Under the pieces are notes generated by a model. It was not told the origin of the DNA. It ran no database searches and saw only the letters and a program-made list of their open reading frames with translations. This document shows, piece after piece, positions 22,074-33,359 of a DNA stretch of 64,000 nucleotides. A program made the position numbers and the translations under genes. This stretch comes from Dryas octopetala (lineage: Eukaryota; Streptophyta; Magnoliopsida; Rosales; Rosaceae), in contig OY992834.1 of assembly GCA_963921425.1 (NCBI GenBank), positions 12,197,271-12,261,270 of the forward strand, read 5' to 3'. Position 1 is the first letter of the stretch; each line of letters opens with the position of its first letter.

Positions 22074-25000
22074 ATGGCTCTTGTGAGAGCAGCTCAAAAA
22101 CCCTCATCTTCCAATAGTGCTTCTCCTTCTCATGATGGATGTAGTTATGACGTGTTCTTGAGTTTCAGAGGCGAAGACACTCGCAAGAGCTTTACTGACC
22201 ACCTCTACACAGCCTTTGTGGATCAAGGCTTCCGCACGTTCCGAGATGACGATGAAATTGAGAGAGGAGAAGATCTTAATCCGGAACTGCAGAAAGCCAT
22301 CCAACACTCACGATCTTCTGTTATTGTGTTTTCAAAAGATTACGCGTCTTCTAGATGGTGCCTTGACGAGGTTGTCATGATCCTTCAACGCAAGAGGACC
22401 TCCAATGGCGACCATGTCGTTTTACCAGTCTTCTATGATGTGGATCCAACTCAAGTGAGGAAGCAGACTGGAAGTTTTGAAAAAGCATTTGCAGAACACC
22501 AAAACAGTACTCAATGGTCGAACAAGGTGGAAGAATGGAGGGCCGCACTCACACAAGTAGCAGATCTTGCGGGGATGGTCTTACAAAATGAAGCCGATGG
22601 GTAACTAATTCATTCCTACAACTCATTTTTCTAGGGCTTAGAAAAATCGCTTTTTAATTCATGTTTCTTTTATTAAAAACCTTGACATTATTTTTCATGT
22701 ATTAACCCCTTTAACAACAACTCACCTACTTTCCATTTCTAAATTTCCTAATAAGTATTTTTTTAAATTCAGATTTTGTAATTACTTCATATGCCCTCAA
22801 CCTCATTCAAGAGTTTTACAAAAATAACTCTAAACACAACATGACATCAGTAAATATCATGGTTGTGAAACAAATCCAAAACGGGATACCAACCGAATAC
22901 TGAAAATGTGTTCTGAATAATTACAAACTGAAATAAATGATACGTAATACAACAAGTAAAAATCCCAACAAAACAACACGTTAAACATGAAGAAGACCTG
23001 AGGATGCATAACAAGATATACGATGCCTCACCCAACTGATTAATCAAGATCGTCAACCGGAACGCTATCTGCGATCACAAACAAAACAAAAAACAAAACA
23101 AACAACGTAAGGGGTAAGCATCACATACGATCATAGCTTCCCCCTCGGAGAACTCTGGTTGGGTTTGAAAATAATAAGTAAAATACTTAATAAATATAGC
23201 CAATTATAAAACAGTTCATAAAGATTCACCAATAAACCTATATCAAAGTTTAATCGTTTAAATCCACGAAACATTTGATGATGAGCATGCAACTTCTTTA
23301 AAATGTTTATGAGATCCCAAAATATCATTGCCTGATGATCGATCACTAATGGGCAAATACACTTACCGCATCCAAAATCGGTAATGTAGCGAGATTATCC
23401 TTTACCATGTTAGTACCCTTTAAGCTAGCCTCCCCAAAAGGACAAATTGACTAGTTTATCCGTATGTACCCCTTCTAGAAGTTTAGAGGATCGAAACTCA
23501 ACGTCATTGTTTTTCGTGACCTTTTACTCTCAAATCATCATTAACAACAAAACCATGCAACATTGCATGCAAAAGCGATGTAGAGTTCACAAGCAATATA
23601 CTTATTATCATACATACATACATAAAAACAGTCCCAATAGTCAGGGTGTGAGAATACCTCTACCTAGTGTCCAAGCTTAGCTTTTCTGTTCTTCCACAAT
23701 GGCAACGTCCTTAAATCTTTCTCTGGGAAACTAAAAATCCAAATCCGACAGAATACTGACTTTAGTCAACGATAAAATCGAAAGAGTTTCGGCATGACCT
23801 TTCCTTTCAGTCATGTCTTCCTAGAAAATCTCAGAAACTAGTCTACTAAGACTAAGTCTTTGTATTTTCGGGACTTATGGTTTCTACTTAAAGCCCGATT
23901 TTATTTATAAGTCTGGAAGTTAACTAATTAAAATCCAACAACATAACTAGGTCAGTACGGGGGAGACTGGGGGATCAATCCCAGTATCCTTAAGCTGGCA
24001 AAGCAACAGCAGCCGATACTGACCTCGACATCACGTGTTTAGTTACTTTAATAAGGTGGCCTCAATCCTTTTTTAAATTGATTATTTAACGAGTAACTAG
24101 TCATGCAAGCAAAGTAATTTAATCCAACTTTAAACATTATTTGCATGCTTCTTAGTAAAACTAATTCCTTTTAGCATTAGCAATTCTATAATCCAATTTG
24201 ATTTATATAATTAATCCAACTTTAATCAACTAGTTATGTAATTAAATCTAATTTAGACATGATTAATTTAATAAATTCCACTTTAACTAATTAATCATGC
24301 TTAATTAAATTCAACTTTTAGACATGATTAATTAATTTAATAAAACCAACTTTAACTAATTAATCATGCATAAAACCTTTAAAGAGAAAGTAGATATTTA
24401 AATACTTGTTTGTAGACCTTCTTAGATTAATCTCCACAAATAGAATTGCTAAAAAAAAAAAATTAAATTCCAATAAGTAATTAACCACAAAATAAAATAA
24501 CTTAACCGAGCTCAAGAGTTTTACCCAAAGACCTTATCAAGGTGAGCAGCAAATTTAGCAGAGTTTCCCCACAAATTGCCAAAATTATTTGTTTGAGATA
24601 TTCTTAGGTGCAAAATCCTTAAGGACACCCAAAAAAATAACTCAAACAAATATTTCAAACTTTAAGAGACTCCCAACAAGTGGTTTGTCTTAAAAAATTT
24701 TTAAAGGTATCACAAAATTTTGGTGTGAATAGCATGGAGGGGGTGAGGTTCTATTTATAGGCTAGTGGGGGAGTTGGGTTTCTTTAAATGGGAGATGTGG
24801 GACAAATTCCCACACCAAAATCAGTTAAAAATCAAGTGAAATGGAGCTGGAGGCGAACCAGTTTAGGGGAACCCAATTGGGTCTGCGTGCGGGTCACAAT
24901 GAGAGAGGAAACAGATCTGGGCGAGCGGACGGACAGGTTGCATAGGGGGGTGGAGCGGCTGAAAAAAAATGACATGTCATTTGCATGTTTGATATATGGC

Positions 25001-28000
25001 TGGGATTTGCTGTCGTTCGTGTCGTACGGAAGAGGCGGTCCAAATCTTGCTCACACCAAAAGTTCCATGTGAGTGACCGTGTGATCTGGAGTGTCGGATT
25101 GACAACGAAGGACGGCCAGGATTGTGCCACATCATCGTCTAGGTTTTTAATTTAATTTCTTCCAACTTCAAAAATCAACAAAAATTACATCCAAACTCTG
25201 AAAAATTTCCAGCGGCCTTAAAACACTATTTTGTTTTCCAGAATTTTTGTGAAAAATCCAACTTCTTCAAATAAAATTCTGAAAAATCAAATAATAATCT
25301 AAAACAATTATCCAACTTTGAAAATCCGTAACTCCTTCATCCGAACTCTGATTTCGACGAACCAAACGTCATTATTCAATGAGCTCTACGCCACCAAAGT
25401 CTAACCATAGTCACTTGGACTTCAGAAAAATTAGTCAACTCTAAGAATTAAACCAAATTCTAATTAAACAAACCGAAAATTAAAATACGAAACAATCTAG
25501 AGTCTTACAGACAAATTAGTATTTTTCAATGCACCAAAATACATGGCATCATCAAGTGGATTGAGCTTTGTGACTAAAATGAGATATAATTTCAAAACTC
25601 GATCATCTACCTTTATGGAAAAAGAAAATTTATATTTACCATTATGTAATATTGAAATGTTTTATTTATTGAAATGTTTTATTGATTTAAATGTAATTCG
25701 CTATACAAAATATTCCATGAACTCCTAAAAAATTTATAAATTGTACGTTAATGTACGTTATTATAGATAAGTTATGATTGTAAATGGTAAAACTATATAT
25801 ATATTATCTTAGGACTATTGACCAAAAATATATATATTTTTGATAGTAACTTTTTTTTTCCTTTTTAGTTAAAGGTAGAGAAGAAAATTAATGAGAAAAA
25901 AAAAATGAAAAAAGAGATGTATTGTGTGAAGGAGAGATGAATAAATACATGTAGAATGAGAAACTTGTTGAGAGAAATCCCACATTGAAAATGATGTGAG
26001 GGCCTTGCTAGTGGCTTACAATAAGGGTTTGAGCTACTCCTCTCATTATCAATTGGTTTTGAGATTGATGTCTAGATTCCTTCATAGTATCAGAGCATGT
26101 TAATTATTCACGTGATGCGCCTAATGGCCATACGTGCTCTCACGTCATCCAATATAAATTACTCACTTATTAGACTTAAATGACGTCACACCTAAGGGAG
26201 CGTGTTGAGAGAATCCCACATCGAAAATGTGAGGGTCTTGCTAATGGCTTATAAGAGTTTGGACTATTCTTCAATTGTCAATTGGTTTTGGGCTGAATGC
26301 CCAGATTCCTTCAAAACTACAAATCATTAGAAAGAGGTTTTCTTTTATTAAGTTTTAGTTTTATGTATGCTCATTTCGTATCATCATCTATATATATAGA
26401 TTATATCAAATTAGTTTGATTTATATAATCTATTTAGATTCTATCAAATTAATTTCGATGCAGCTACAACAGCTGCTGCATCTGCTGATGATAATACATG
26501 CATGACACATATATTATACCGAATTGAAGCATTTATTTATTTATTTGAGAACTGAAGCTACTGTTCCTGATTCCCATAACAGAGTTCGCCGATTCCCATA
26601 TTCACAAAACAATGTAGTACACTACTTGGTTAATTAACTTTTTATAGATTTTGTGCTACTGTTCTTTCAGCATTCATCCCAACAATGTTAGTACCTTTAT
26701 TTTGACTTTCTCGTGTTACATGACACTTTATATATGTTGCAATTATATTAAGCCATGATATATGTTTGATTAATATTTATTTTTTATTTTGAATGCAAAT
26801 TTTTAGGTATGAGGCAAAGTTTATTAAAAAGATTATTAAAGTGATAGGAGGCAAACTAAGTCGTACACCCTTAAGTGTTGCCCCAACAATGTTTGGAATC
26901 CATTCTCAAGCCAAAGGCATAAATTTATGGTTAAAAGATGAGTCAACTGAAGCTGGCATACTCGTAATTTTTGGGATGCCTGGAATAGGAAAGACAACTC
27001 TTGCAAAATTTGTATATGATTCAAACTTGAGAGGATTTGAAGCAATGAGTTTCCTTGAAAATATTAGAGAAATTTCAGAGCAACCAAATGGATTAGTTAA
27101 AATACAAGAACACCTTCTTTCAGATATTTTGAATGGGAGAAAAATGAAAATATTCAGTGTTGGTGAGGGAACGAGAAGGATTGGAGATGTCATAAGCTCT
27201 AAAAAGGTTCTTCTTGTTCTAGATGATCTGGATAATATGGAACAATTAGATACGGTCCTTAAGAGGAAACATCAATTTAATCCAGGAAGTAGAATCATCA
27301 TCACCACTCGGCGGGCAAGGTTGTCAAATGCTCCCCAAGTTACTAAGGTGCATGAGGTTAATATCTTGGATGACAATGGATCATTAGAGCTCTTCAGTTG
27401 GCATGCTTTTGGACAGTACCATCCCAATGAAGATTACATGAAACTTTCAAAAAAGATAGTGCACCGCCTCGGAGGACTTCCACTAGCTCTTAAACTTTTG
27501 GGTTCTTCTCTACTGGGGGAAAGTGTAGATGTATGGAAAAGTGCATTGAAGAAATTAGAAGCTATTCAAGAAAGTCAAATCATCAATAAACTCAGAATTA
27601 GCTACGACTCTTTACAAGATGATCATGACAAAAAATTATTCCTCCACATTGCATGTTTCTTTGTTGGTAAAGACAAAGATTACATTGTTAGGATACTAGA
27701 TGGATGTAATTTCTTCACAATTATTGGCATTCAAAATCTCGTTGATAGATGTTTAGTGAGAATTGATGAATTTGGAGAGTTGAAGATGCATGACATGATT
27801 CGTGACATGGGAAAATGTATTGTTCGCCTAGAATCAGATGAGCTCGGAGAACGTAGTAGATTATGGAATGATAAGGATTCTTTCAAAGTATTGAAAGAAA
27901 AAAATGTAAGAACCATACCCTGTATGTATATATTGCATGTATATGTATTTTGATATTTTTTTGAAACTTATCCAGATGATTTTTTTTTTTAATTAGGGTA

Positions 28001-30061
28001 CGGAAAAAATTGAAGGTCTTGTCCTGGACACACATGTGCTCATGTGCTATGCAGACACTCCAATAAATTCAAATGATGAGATAGTCTTGGAAACCAATGC
28101 ATTTGCAAGGATGCACAAACTAAGACTGCTACAGCTTAGTTATGTACAACTCAATGGACGTTATTCAGAATTTCCTAGGGGATTAAGATGGTTAGATTGG
28201 CTGGAATGTACTTTGGATTCTATACCCATTGATTTTCCTTTGGAGAGACTAGTTGTTCTTGAAATGCACTACAGCAGGTTGAAGCAAGTCTGGCAGGGAA
28301 CAAAAGTTTGTTACTTTACATTTTTCCTTTTCCCTTTATACTTTTTTTTTGAAGGTTTTAATTTGAATTAACTCACTTCGTTGTTTCTTCTTTATTACTT
28401 CCCCCAGTGTCTTCCATCATTGACGGTGCTTGATCTCAGCCATTCTCACAGCCTTACCAAAACTGCTGACTTCTCACTTTGCCCCAATCTAGAGAAGCTT
28501 ATTCTTGTAGATTGTGCAAACTTGATTGATGTCCACCAGTCCATTGGAGAACTAAAGAGGCTTATTTATTTGAATATGGAAAATTGCAAAAATATTAGGA
28601 TGCTTCCGCAGAAGGTGTTTTTGCTAAAATCACTTGAAACACTTATCATATCTGGTTGCTCAAATCTGAATGAGTTTCCAATGGAGATGATGAGAAACTT
28701 GGAATCTCTAAAAGTGTTTGAAGCAGACGGAATTCCATTCAACTCATGGCCAGGAAGAAGTTTATGTGTTTCTTGGACCTCTTTACCAGGCTCTTTAGTA
28801 AATTTGAGTCTCCGAGGGTGCAATCTGACGGATGATGCTTTTCCTGTGAACTTTGGTAACCTATCCTCATTGCAAGGAATAAATCTAAGTGATAATCCAA
28901 TTTGTAGCCTACCGAATTGCATCAAAGGTATAGCGAGGCTCCGTCTACTCACTTTTAACAATTGTACGAGGCTCAAGTCACTTGTAGGGCTACCAGAAGT
29001 ACAAGCATTGGAACTGTATGATTGCCAATCATTGGAAAGAGTAACATTTCAATCTCTTGGGTGTGAATCACTTCACTTTGTCTTTGGTTGGGGAAAGTAC
29101 CACAACCTAGTTGAGTATGGGCACCGCTTGAAGATAGAACCCATTGGAAGAGTTGATGTAAAAATGATCAACCTCTTGGGCTTGTGCAACTTGGAATCCA
29201 TGTCAACCATTCAGATATTTTGGTGTATGATTACGGATTGTGTAGCGGAAGAGAAACGACCCATCCAGGTACGCCTCTCTCTCTCTCTTTCATATCATAT
29301 GAAAGTACATGTTTACTAATATATATTATGATTTCCATGCATGGCATATATAGGGAATGTATGAATATGGTATATTCAGTACTTTTTTGCCTGGAAATGA
29401 GGTTCCAGGTCAGTTCAGCCATAGAAGTAGAGAGTCCTGCTCAATATCTTTTGTTGTGCCGTTAATTCCTAATCTCAGAATTCGAGGCTTGAACATCTTC
29501 TGTGTCTATGCACGCAATCATAATTATAGGTTTTTTGCGAAGGAACCTATGGGTATTATAGTTAGAAATAGGAGCAAGGGTTTGAAGTGGATATATTGCC
29601 CAACATTCTTCAGTGTTCCAGATGAGGAAGAAGAAATGATATGGTTAAGCCACTGGAAGTTTTGGCCAAAAAAACAAAAACAAAAAAGCCACTGGAAGTT
29701 GGAGAATCAATTAGAAGGTGATGATGAAGTTGTTGTTTCAGTAATATTTCGGACACGTGCACTGGAGCTAAAAGAGTGGGGCCTCCAGGTTGTGCAAGAG
29801 GAAGAAGAGAATATCACGAGTACTCAACACAACTCCACGGAGGATCCTTGTTATCCATTTGTCATTGGTGCAGATTTGTCAAGACATGAGAAGATGCCAG
29901 GAACATACCACTTGTCCTGGTTAGCTGTTCCTGATGAAGATACAGGTGTGTACATGTTCAGAAACGCTTTTGATTTTACTCCAAATATTGTTTTCAAAAG
30001 AAAAAGAAAAAACAATAACACTGCTGATAAATTAATTAGCATCAAAAGTTTATTTTGTTGA
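22074..30061 (+). CDS. TIR-NB-ARC-LRR immune receptor with C-JID (TNL copy B)
   Basis: Exons 22074-22600, 26807-27905, 27997-28305, 28408-29268 and 29354-30061 splice in frame to about 1,167 residues. Residues 25-165 are a TIR domain (YDVFLSFRGEDTRKSF). Glu99 in SSRWCLDE is the residue expected for TIR NADase activity. The NB-ARC shows the P-loop GMPGIGKTT (232-240), kinase-2 LVLDD (312-316), RNBS-B GSRIIITTR (336-344), GGLPLA (398-403) and MHD (503-505), all intact. Leucine-rich repeats fill about 560-930, and a C-JID jelly-roll starts at about 933 (MYEYGIFSTFLPGNE). The protein should be an intracellular effector sensor that signals cell death through EDS1-type partners. It is full length and uninterrupted. 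The C-JID carries a 12-residue insertion absent from copy A. The start is the first ATG before the TIR, with a usual Ser-rich leader. Confidence 0.92.
22840..25509 (-). mobile_element. LTR-like block in intron 1 of TNL copy B
   Basis: About 2.7 kb without coding capacity. Read on the minus strand, it starts TGTAAGACTCTAGATTG at 25509. Some 740 bp later it has a TATA box cctataaatagaacc (about 24749-24763), then a long AT-rich stretch with repeated attaattaaa phrases. This looks like a solo LTR or a LARD-type element with a very long LTR. I found no matching TSD and the left edge is a guess, so the identity is tentative. Confidence 0.35.
25966..26313 (+). mobile_element. TRIM (terminal-repeat retrotransposon in miniature)
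   Basis: A 348-bp element. The LTR-like direct repeats 25966-26084 and 26203-26313 both start TGTTGAGAGAA and end GATTCCTTCA. A PBS-like tatcagagc follows the left repeat, and a short polypurine ctaagggag precedes the right one. A perfect 5-bp TSD aaact occupies 25961-25965 and 26314-26318. No coding capacity lies between, as expected for a TRIM, which must use proteins of other elements. The LTRs differ by several substitutions and small gaps, so it is not new. It sits in intron 1 of TNL copy B, sense orientation. Confidence 0.92.
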
Positions 30062-30080
30062 TCCAAGTCTCATTGGGTCA

Positions 30081-30479
30081 TTGCTAGTTGATGCTCCACC
30101 AAACACTTGCTTTTCGGCCCACATTTTCTCTAATTTTTGGAATTTTTGGTTATTTATCTGTTTTTTAGAAGAAGAAGAAGGAGAAGAATTACAGTTACAG
30201 GATAATCACACACTTGCAGCAACGAGTGGCGGCAACTATGAGTGCGGAGTCAGAGGCTGGAAGGTGCTCATCTTGGCTGCTGGCTTCTTTCTCTTTTCTA
30301 TCAACCCTACGCGAATTTGTTGTATTTACATTAATTCACTTTTTGTTTGTCAAAGTTCTGTTTTGCATATATTAAATACATGCATAGCATCAATCAAATA
30401 CATTTTGGATGTCAATGTTACTTTTTCATTCCTTTTAATTTTTTGTTCAATTACAAATTTAATTCGTAACAGGTGTTGA
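30081..30479 (+). other. Open frame with acidic run and hydrophobic segment, 3' of TNL copy B
   Basis: Counterpart of 2205-2603: Glu-rich run, then GWKVLILAAGFFLFS. The frame is open back to about 30036, just after an acceptor-like ttaattag, so an extra exon cannot be excluded. No matching donor was identified. It may be 3' UTR or an alternative C-terminal tail. Confidence 0.3.
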
Positions 30480-30672
30480 AGAAAACCCGAATCTCGGGCT
30501 CTCATAGTTATAAGAACTTACATTACCATATATGTTTAATCGAATTACTGGGGGGCCATAAATATATGTGTGTGTGTGTAGTCTTATGTAATCTCACAAC
30601 TAAAATGTTTGGGAGTCCTCCGGTATGCCATACATGATGTTTGTTCTAATGTGCCTTTTTTGAATATACAAG

Positions 30673-31092
30673 GAAAAGAGTCTTGAGAAAGATGAAGGTG
30701 GAACAGAAGATTCAATTGAGGGACATGCAGGTACTAGCAACACGCAGAAACGTTGTCCTCTAAATCCCATAATTGATTTTTGTCCAAAAAAGAAATCAAA
30801 GACATCTAGGTCAACCGAATCGGATGATGCACTTGAAGCATGGACAAAACCTCCAAGTACCAAGACTGAAGCTTCCTTAGCACAGATTGACAATAAAAAG
30901 AAGGAAGTATCCTCTCCTTCTGGAGAACTAGCCTCCATTGAAGATTGTATGGACATATTGGAGGCTACGGAGGGCGTGACCAATATTGCCTATTTAAGAG
31001 CTTGTGAGGAATTTAAGAGTTCTGATTGGAGGAGGATATTCATGAAGATGTCTGATGCAAGGAAAAGAATATGGCTTGATAGCCTAAAATGA
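30673..31092 (+). CDS. Myb/SANT-like protein C-terminal exon, behind TNL copy B
   Basis: 140 open codons start after an acceptor-like tatacaag and end in TGA. They match the tail behind copy A except for about seven amino-acid changes, two or so silent changes and an in-frame insertion of six codons (SSPSGE region). The conserved end again shows CMDILEATEGV, AYLRACEEF and WRRIFMKMSDARKRIWLDSL, resembling the C-terminal region of PIF/Harbinger-associated Myb/SANT-like proteins. There is no nearby ATG in frame at the exon start, so as a gene it must be spliced to something upstream, conceivably the TNL. The bias towards amino-acid changes also allows a decaying remnant. Confidence 0.4.
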   Translation, partial: EKSLEKDEGGTEDSIEGHAGTSNTQKRCPLNPIIDFCPKKKSKTSRSTESDDALEAWTKPPSTKTEASLAQIDNKKKEVSSPSGELASIEDCMDILEATEGVTNIAYLRACEEFKSSDWRRIFMKMSDARKRIWLDSLK

Positions 31093-32035
31093 GTGCTTGT
31101 TATTTTGATATCTATGATTTATGTCTGGAACTTAATTATTTGGATGTGAACTCCTTATTTTACTGTTTCAAGATGAATGTCAAGTTCTAAGCTTGTTTTA
31201 GAGAGCCTTCACATTTCAGGCTAAACTTGGGCAAGGGCTGAGCCCAACCCATGCCACACCCTTAGTTATTAGCACCACCATAATCTGACAAATTGCATTC
31301 TGCATTATAGTGACTATTGCAGATAAGGTCTCAAATTTTAGGAACCATCATATAAAACTTGATAAGACCTAACTGTAGCTTAGATTATTGTCTGCTTAAA
31401 AAATAGACACTCTTTACGAGTATCAAAATGTCTATTCTAAACTTCAATTAACACAAAAAACTGAACAGCAAGCATATAGCAAGCTTCGTATATTGGCAAG
31501 TTCAAGTAAAGCCTGTAACAACAAAAGTAGCATGATGTGATAAATGTAAAATATATAACAATATTAACAAACAAATCTTAAGTGTAAAAATTACTTATGA
31601 AATATTAATTACTAAAATATAAATATATAGAGCAAGATATGCTACATTGACAACCTCATGAGAAACACACAAATAAAGACCGAATTGGCTCCTTAAGGAG
31701 AAAAACCTACTTGTTACAGGTAAATACATCATTCCTCGTACAATAAATAGTCACATGACTAGTATGTGAAGTGATGTTTTGAGAGAGTGGCTCTATGTAT
31801 CCCTTACATGCAAGTTTTTCTCCTCCTTCAGACAACTAGGCCTACAATATTTTCACATAACAGAGTGCTAGGAAAACAGGAAGAGAAAAATGAATGTCTG
31901 AGCATTCTTGTACGCATCTAAGATTGTGTTGTACTGGTAAGCATGGATGATTCCTCCCATGTAATTAATGACCTATGGGTTGCCGAGTACTGCTACAGTT
32001 ACAAAATTTGTTAATTCACACAATGCCAAGACCTC
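31093..32035. other. 3' flank of TNL copy B and intergenic DNA
   Basis: Homology to the flank of copy A continues to about 31510 and then stops abruptly. The rest is AT-rich with no gene seen. Confidence 0.6.
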
Positions 32036-32619
32036 CCTGGTGGTTTCAAATGGAGCTTCTCCCCCCCACAACTAATGGCAGTGCTCAACTATGGTCTCCC
32101 CCCGCATCCCCTTTCATGAAATTGAATGTGGATGGAGCTTGGGATTGCAATTCCTCTACTGCTGGCATCGGAACTATTATTCGTGATCCATCAGGTAATT
32201 TGTGGCTGGCCTTGCAAAACACCGCCATCTAAACTCTCCCATTGAGGCAGAAGCCTGTGTGGTTGTTGAAAGGGCTTAAACTTGCTGCATCTTGTGGTTT
32301 ACAACATGTCATTCTTGAAAGCAACGCTAAAGATATAATTCATAATCTCACTGGCTATATAAACAACTGCAGCTGGAGAATATCTCCGTTCATCGATGGT
32401 TTTCACGAGCTTAGGCCCTGTTTCACTGGGATTTATTTGAGATGGATCTCATGCGAAGCCAACAGAGCCGCTGATGGCACCGCTCGGCTGGGTATTCAGA
32501 GCATGTGCATGGAGACCTGGTTATTGCTACAGGGCATAGGTCTATCTGCAAGAGCCCTCTTAATTTCCTGTAGCAATGACTTGTTCCATGCTGTTATCTT
32601 TTGGAGCTCAATCCTTTGA
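32036..32619 (+). pseudogene. LINE-type RNase H domain relic
   Basis: The sequence reads FMKLNVDGAWDCNSSTAGIGTIIRDPSGN, then after a stop and a frameshift near 32230-32275 continues as GLKLAASCGLQHVILESNAKDI and ends with RWISCEANRAADGTARLG. This is the RVT_3/RNase H-like domain found at the 3' end of plant LINEs and in derived host genes: the DGA motif, a GIG-RDPSG strand, an E-S-(D/N)-A step, and N-x-x-A-D near the end. The Asp expected in ESDA is Asn here. No reverse transcriptase lies upstream, so it is a 5'-truncated, inactive fragment. Confidence 0.75.
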
Positions 32620-33359
32620 GCCTTTAGCTGTAATTCAGTTATAACTCATTCCAATCTGCAAGATCTGCTGCTTGTGGGCATACCTTTGGATACATTTTGT
32701 ACCTCTCTCCACTTTTTTTTTTTTTTTTTTTTCTATCTGAATCCAGCGTTTCAGAATGAAGGATAAGTAATAATTTTACATTCTTTTTTCTCAGACAAAA
32801 TTTAAGCGATACTATCAGAAACCATCAGAACATCCCATACGGATGTTAGATGGTGATTTTTCATTGGACATCCTAAATGGTTCTTAAAGACATCAGTGCT
32901 AATTAAGCCGTATGCCGGAAATTCCCCCCATGATGTGACAATCAACCACCAACACCGCCTGGACAACCCCTTACATCAACATAATGCGACGATCAAATGA
33001 TAAAACCAAATTCATTTGAATTTGCAATCAACCAATCCACAAACACCAAAACTATCTTTAAAGCCTTCTGAATTTACAGATACACTCAGGTTTGTGAATG
33101 TAAGAGATTACGATCTTCGATTATCTTCTAAACATAATCATTACGAACAAGATTAGTGTATAATGCCAAATTTCCAAGATCTGGTACATCACTGTTGCGG
33201 CAAAGAGCATAGGCAATCCAACTACTACATGACTTGCACTGAGGGCCAGCGGTTCACAGGAACTGATTCTGTAGTGCTAGATGTAGCAATGGAAGAACAA
33301 GATCTGAATTTTCCAGCTTCATCTTCACTGTAAACTGGGGATAGAGCATCTGCATTAGC

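Noticed and set aside
24788-25072. 94-codon frame in the TNL intron
   Set aside because: Lies within the LTR-like block, shows no domain and is not spliced to the TNL.
29930-29960. Splice donor in the C-JID exon (gatacag|gtgtgtac) joining to the Myb/SANT-like tail
   Set aside because: The consensus is good, but joining to the tail acceptor gives a stop after a few codons.
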